From Candidatus Pacearchaeota archaeon (GTDB taxonomy: Archaea; Nanoarchaeota; Nanoarchaeia; Pacearchaeales; GW2011-AR1), in assembly GCA_002686195.1 (NCBI GenBank), contig NZAS01000165.1, positions 1 to 7,259 on the forward strand: DNA of 7,259 nucleotides, given 5' to 3'. Of the stretch, positions 5,773 to 7,259 are shown in pieces. The notes beneath the pieces were generated by a model. The model did not search any database, had not been told where the DNA came from, and saw only the letters and a program-made list of their open reading frames with translations. The stretch's first letter is position 1; each line of letters opens with the position of its first letter. The position numbers and the translations under genes were made by a program.

Positions 5773-6062
5773 CTTTTTCTCTTCTTTAAATGGGGGGGCG
5801 CCTCCGGAGGTTCTCCGGGAGCATAATGAGAGAGGGGAGGGCGTAAAGAAGAATCTTCTTCGGGTTCGTCACAGTCCTCTTCTTCATCTGGACAATCAAG
5901 TTCTTCGTCCTCCTCCGGTGTGGGGGACTCTGCAGAACCCTTCAGTCCGCCGACAACATCCTTAAAACTTTTAACCTCAACAGCTACCTCTTCTGTTTTC
6001 AAATAGGCGCGCCAAGCATCCGCTATAGCCTTGTCTTTCTCATATGAAGACCACTTACTCAC
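5769..6062 (-). CDS. Highly acidic prohead-core-like protein, 97 aa
   Basis: No family recognised. The start is GTG (6062-6060) overlapping the protease stop as GTGAGTAA, with GAGG nine bases upstream. Residues 1-40 are predicted helical (KDKAIADAWRAYLKTEEVAV). Residues 50-70 have 16 Asp or Glu out of 21, with Cys57 and Cys64. Residues 72-92 are Pro-rich, and the chain ends in the basic KKRKR. T4 has a small acidic prohead-core protein, gp67, encoded just before gp21. The position here is just after the protease, so the analogy is functional at best. An acidic tract could also act as a DNA mimic or bind the basic bS21-like protein encoded two genes later; both are inference. Confidence 0.8.
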   Translation of the reverse strand: MSKWSSYEKDKAIADAWRAYLKTEEVAVEVKSFKDVVGGLKGSAESPTPEEDEELDCPDEEEDCDEPEEDSSLRPPLSHYAPGEPPEAPPHLKKRKR

Positions 6063-6660
6063 TATCTAAGACCTCATTTAACAATCGGTTAATGCGGTCT
6101 GCTTTGGTAAATACTTGATTTTTATAATCTTTTGCTTCTTGCATCATGAATGCGCCAGGTGTTGACGGCTCTGACACAAAGTCAAAACAAATTAGTTGGA
6201 AATCATCTTCAACCATGGTTTGTCCACTGCCTTCCGAAACTGAACCCATGCCTCGCGAGGAAATACCAAGAGTAACGCCGCTTTCTACAAGAGAACGCAA
6301 AATTTTGCCAGATGGAGTATCAAGCACTTTGGCTTTTCCCATAACATCAGACCCGTTCCACCACACTTCAGTGATCATATGCGATGCATTTCGAAGGTTG
6401 ATGATAGAATCTTCCGGATGATCAAGTTCGCCCAAAGCGCGATTCTCTTTGACGAGCTTCTGATAGTTGTCCACTTCTCTCGAGAGAATTTTATGCGGAT
6501 ATACTCGGCCATTGCCATTGACCTCGTCGGATTTCTGCATGATGCCAGAAAGAATCATTCCGCCCTCAGATACAAATTTCTTCTCTCGCTCGGTAAGAAG
6601 ATCTTGACAAACTCCTCCCTCGCATAATGCATAATATTCTCTTAGTATTTTCTTTGACAT
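6055..6660 (-). CDS. 21: Prohead maturation protease, T4 gp21-like, 201 aa
   Basis: Serine protease that cleaves scaffold and capsid precursors inside the prohead so that DNA packaging can follow; T4 gp21 has the herpesvirus-protease-type fold. Visible signatures are SGIMQKSDEVNGNGRVYP (38-55), GELDHP with the probable catalytic His81, and LGISSRGMGSV (131-141) with the probable nucleophile Ser134 or Ser135. A CFDFVSEPSTPGAFM segment follows at 158-172. Length is close to T4 gp21 (about 212 aa). The ATG at 6660 has AAGGA seven bases upstream. Possible self-cleavage sites of the (L/I)-x-E type include LTE at 22-24. The start overlaps the 39-aa gene by 19 bases and the stop overlaps the acidic-protein gene by 8. 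The family assignment is firm; the third catalytic residue is not assigned. Confidence 0.92.
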   Translation of the reverse strand: MSKKILREYYALCEGGVCQDLLTEREKKFVSEGGMILSGIMQKSDEVNGNGRVYPHKILSREVDNYQKLVKENRALGELDHPEDSIINLRNASHMITEVWWNGSDVMGKAKVLDTPSGKILRSLVESGVTLGISSRGMGSVSEGSGQTMVEDDFQLICFDFVSEPSTPGAFMMQEAKDYKNQVFTKADRINRLLNEVLDSE

Positions 6661-6761
6661 TGTTTATTCCTTAATGCGGGCGCAACCCGCGTGGGCATGC
6701 AGCCTTTCTTACACATTCTAACCGGCTGAAGCATCCACTTTTTGGTCCAAATGTTGTTCAT
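6642..6761 (-). CDS. Small basic Trp/Cys protein, 39 aa
   Basis: A short gene that is easily missed. The ATG (6761-6759) has a perfect AAGGAG seven bases upstream and overlaps the stop of the 113-aa gene as ATGA. The TAA (6644-6642) lies 19 bases inside the protease gene. The product begins MNNIWTKKWMLQPVRMCKKG and continues CMPTRVAPALRNKQCQRKY. It is strongly basic (about 10 Lys/Arg, no Asp or Glu), has two Trp in the first nine residues and three Cys (17, 21, 35). No membrane segment or signal peptide is visible. T4 has small prohead-core genes (67, 68) in the equivalent place before gene 21, so a head-assembly role is plausible. Alternatively its translation mainly serves to bring ribosomes to the protease start. 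No family is recognised. Confidence 0.7.
   Translation of the reverse strand: MNNIWTKKWMLQPVRMCKKGCMPTRVAPALRNKQCQRKY
6668..6672 (-). promoter_or_regulatory. Ribosome binding site of the prohead protease
   Basis: AAGGA on the minus strand, seven bases before the ATG at 6660. The block from it to the ATG is nearly identical to the initiation region of the 39-aa gene. Confidence 0.75.
6674..6692. other. GC-rich hairpin just before the protease ribosome binding site
   Basis: GCGGG (6676-6680) and CCCGC (6686-6690) form a 5-bp stem with a five-base loop, inside the 39-aa gene and two bases upstream of the AAGGA of the protease. There is no T-tract after it, so it is not a terminator. It could influence ribosome access to the protease start, but it could also be a by-product of the codons used. 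Confidence 0.35.
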
Positions 6762-7099
6762 TGTTTATCTCCTTGAGTTTGGGGTTGTTCTCTGTGTTTT
6801 TTACCTACCGCGCTTTCCAGAGTCTTTAACACCCGGGTAAGGAGAGCGCGGTGCTGCACCAAATCAACCCCGGGTAGCGCGGCCAGCTTTGAAACATAAG
6901 CTTCAATTTGATCTATTAAACCCTTTTCCATGCTACTAAATTCTTTATCTGTGTCGGATATTCTTCCCAAGGCGGACTTTCTTCGTTGACTTGTGCCAAC
7001 AGACTGCGCGCCGAGTTTTGTAGGATCTGGCTCAACTTCTGTAAGTTGACATATTTCTTCTACAATAATGCGCTTTAAATCTTGTTTAGCTATCTTCAC
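6758..7099 (-). CDS. Probable prohead/head-module protein, 113 aa
   Basis: Not recognised by family. I choose GTG at 7099, because GGAGGT sits eight bases upstream; a TTG at 7108 would place the start inside that Shine-Dalgarno. The N-terminal helix (KIAKQDLKRIIVEEICQLTE) resembles the start of the 138-aa protein (KKNDLKQLIKPLVKEC). It contains IVE14 and LTE21, both fitting the T4 gp21 cleavage rule. Residues about 28-50 are polar and basic with Ser/Arg (SQRRKSALGRISDTD), 52-98 look helical (LIDQIEAYVSKLAALPG, HRALLTRVLKTLESAV), and the tail is Lys/Gln-rich. It overlaps the end of the preceding gene by 14 bases and the next gene by ATGA. I infer a prohead-core or internal head protein, possibly a counterpart of T4 gp67/gp68, from position and the N-terminus only. 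Confidence 0.75.
   Translation of the reverse strand: MKIAKQDLKRIIVEEICQLTEVEPDPTKLGAQSVGTSQRRKSALGRISDTDKEFSSMEKGLIDQIEAYVSKLAALPGVDLVQHRALLTRVLKTLESAVGKKHREQPQTQGDKQ
6769..6774 (-). promoter_or_regulatory. Ribosome binding site of the 39-aa small gene
   Basis: AAGGAG on the minus strand, seven bases from the ATG at 6761. It lies in the final codons of the 113-aa gene and is the main evidence that the 39-aa frame is translated. Confidence 0.75.
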
Positions 7100-7259
7100 T
7101 GACTTCAACCTCCATTTTTTGCGTTATTTGCAATCCCGAATCTCCAAAGACCATGTTCAGAACATAAGACGTTCCAGACGCTAGCCACCCAAGAAGAAAG
7201 AAATTAGTTACAGTTACATCAAAATTAAATAGTTCTGTAAATGGAGAAAGTAACATCAA
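7086..7259 (-). CDS. C-terminal part of an unidentified gene, cut by the right edge
   Basis: A frame open from the window edge for 57 codons to TAA at 7088-7086. It reads LMLLSPFTELFNFDVTVTNF, then FLLGWLASGTSYVLNMVFGD, then an acidic end (MEVEVSEDS). The middle stretch of about 20 residues is hydrophobic and could be a membrane segment or a buried core. In T4-like phages the portal gene (20) lies upstream of 67, 68 and 21, but I see no portal signature here. The gene may be short, because an ATG is the second codon in the window. The next gene begins inside it with a 14-base overlap, which supports this frame as real. Function unknown. Confidence 0.6.
   Translation of the reverse strand: MMLLSPFTELFNFDVTVTNFFLLGWLASGTSYVLNMVFGDSGLQITQKMEVEVSEDS
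7108..7113 (-). promoter_or_regulatory. Ribosome binding site setting the 113-aa start
   Basis: GGAGGT on the minus strand, eight bases from GTG at 7099-7097. It argues against the TTG at 7108-7106, which overlaps this site. Confidence 0.7.

Overview
The window is a stretch of tailed-phage (Caudoviricetes) genome, probably a myovirus-like phage with a T4-type head-maturation module. The key evidence is a prohead protease of the T4 gp21 kind, surrounded by small head-type genes and followed by a run of repetitive fibre or appendage-like proteins. Style and gene order resemble uncultured marine phages from memory; that environmental assignment is inference. Every gene I accept lies on the minus strand, so transcription runs from high to low coordinates. 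Genes are packed almost without gaps. No tRNA, CRISPR array, insertion sequence or integrase is visible, and no stretch over 300 bases lacks a gene.

In transcription order: the C-terminal end of an unidentified gene (7259-7086); a 113-aa predicted head or prohead protein (7099-6758); a 39-aa basic, Trp/Cys-containing small gene (6761-6642); the prohead protease (6660-6055); a 97-aa very acidic protein (6062-5769); a 138-aa protein whose N-terminus resembles that of the 113-aa protein (5772-5356); and an 80-aa basic protein resembling ribosomal protein bS21 (5359-5117). All these genes overlap their neighbours by 4 to 20 nt, so they look like one translationally coupled head module.

Next come a 142-aa structural-type protein (5077-4649) and three fibre-like proteins of 234, 329 and 424 aa (4647-3943, 3918-2929, 2827-1553). 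A very good intrinsic terminator follows the 424-aa gene (1512-1482). Past it lie a stand-alone 70-aa Smr-domain protein (1467-1255), a fourth fibre-like protein of 381 aa (1220-75), and the first codons of another gene (8-1).

The four fibre-like proteins share a C-terminal beta-rich domain of about 90 residues. They also share pieces of their N-terminal and middle regions, so they look like a shuffled paralogous set of virion appendages. A classical scaffold (gp22) and major capsid protein (gp23) are not found next to the protease, where T4-like phages usually have them. The most unusual combination is a bS21-like protein and an Smr-domain protein, both from translation-linked families, inside a late structural gene cluster.
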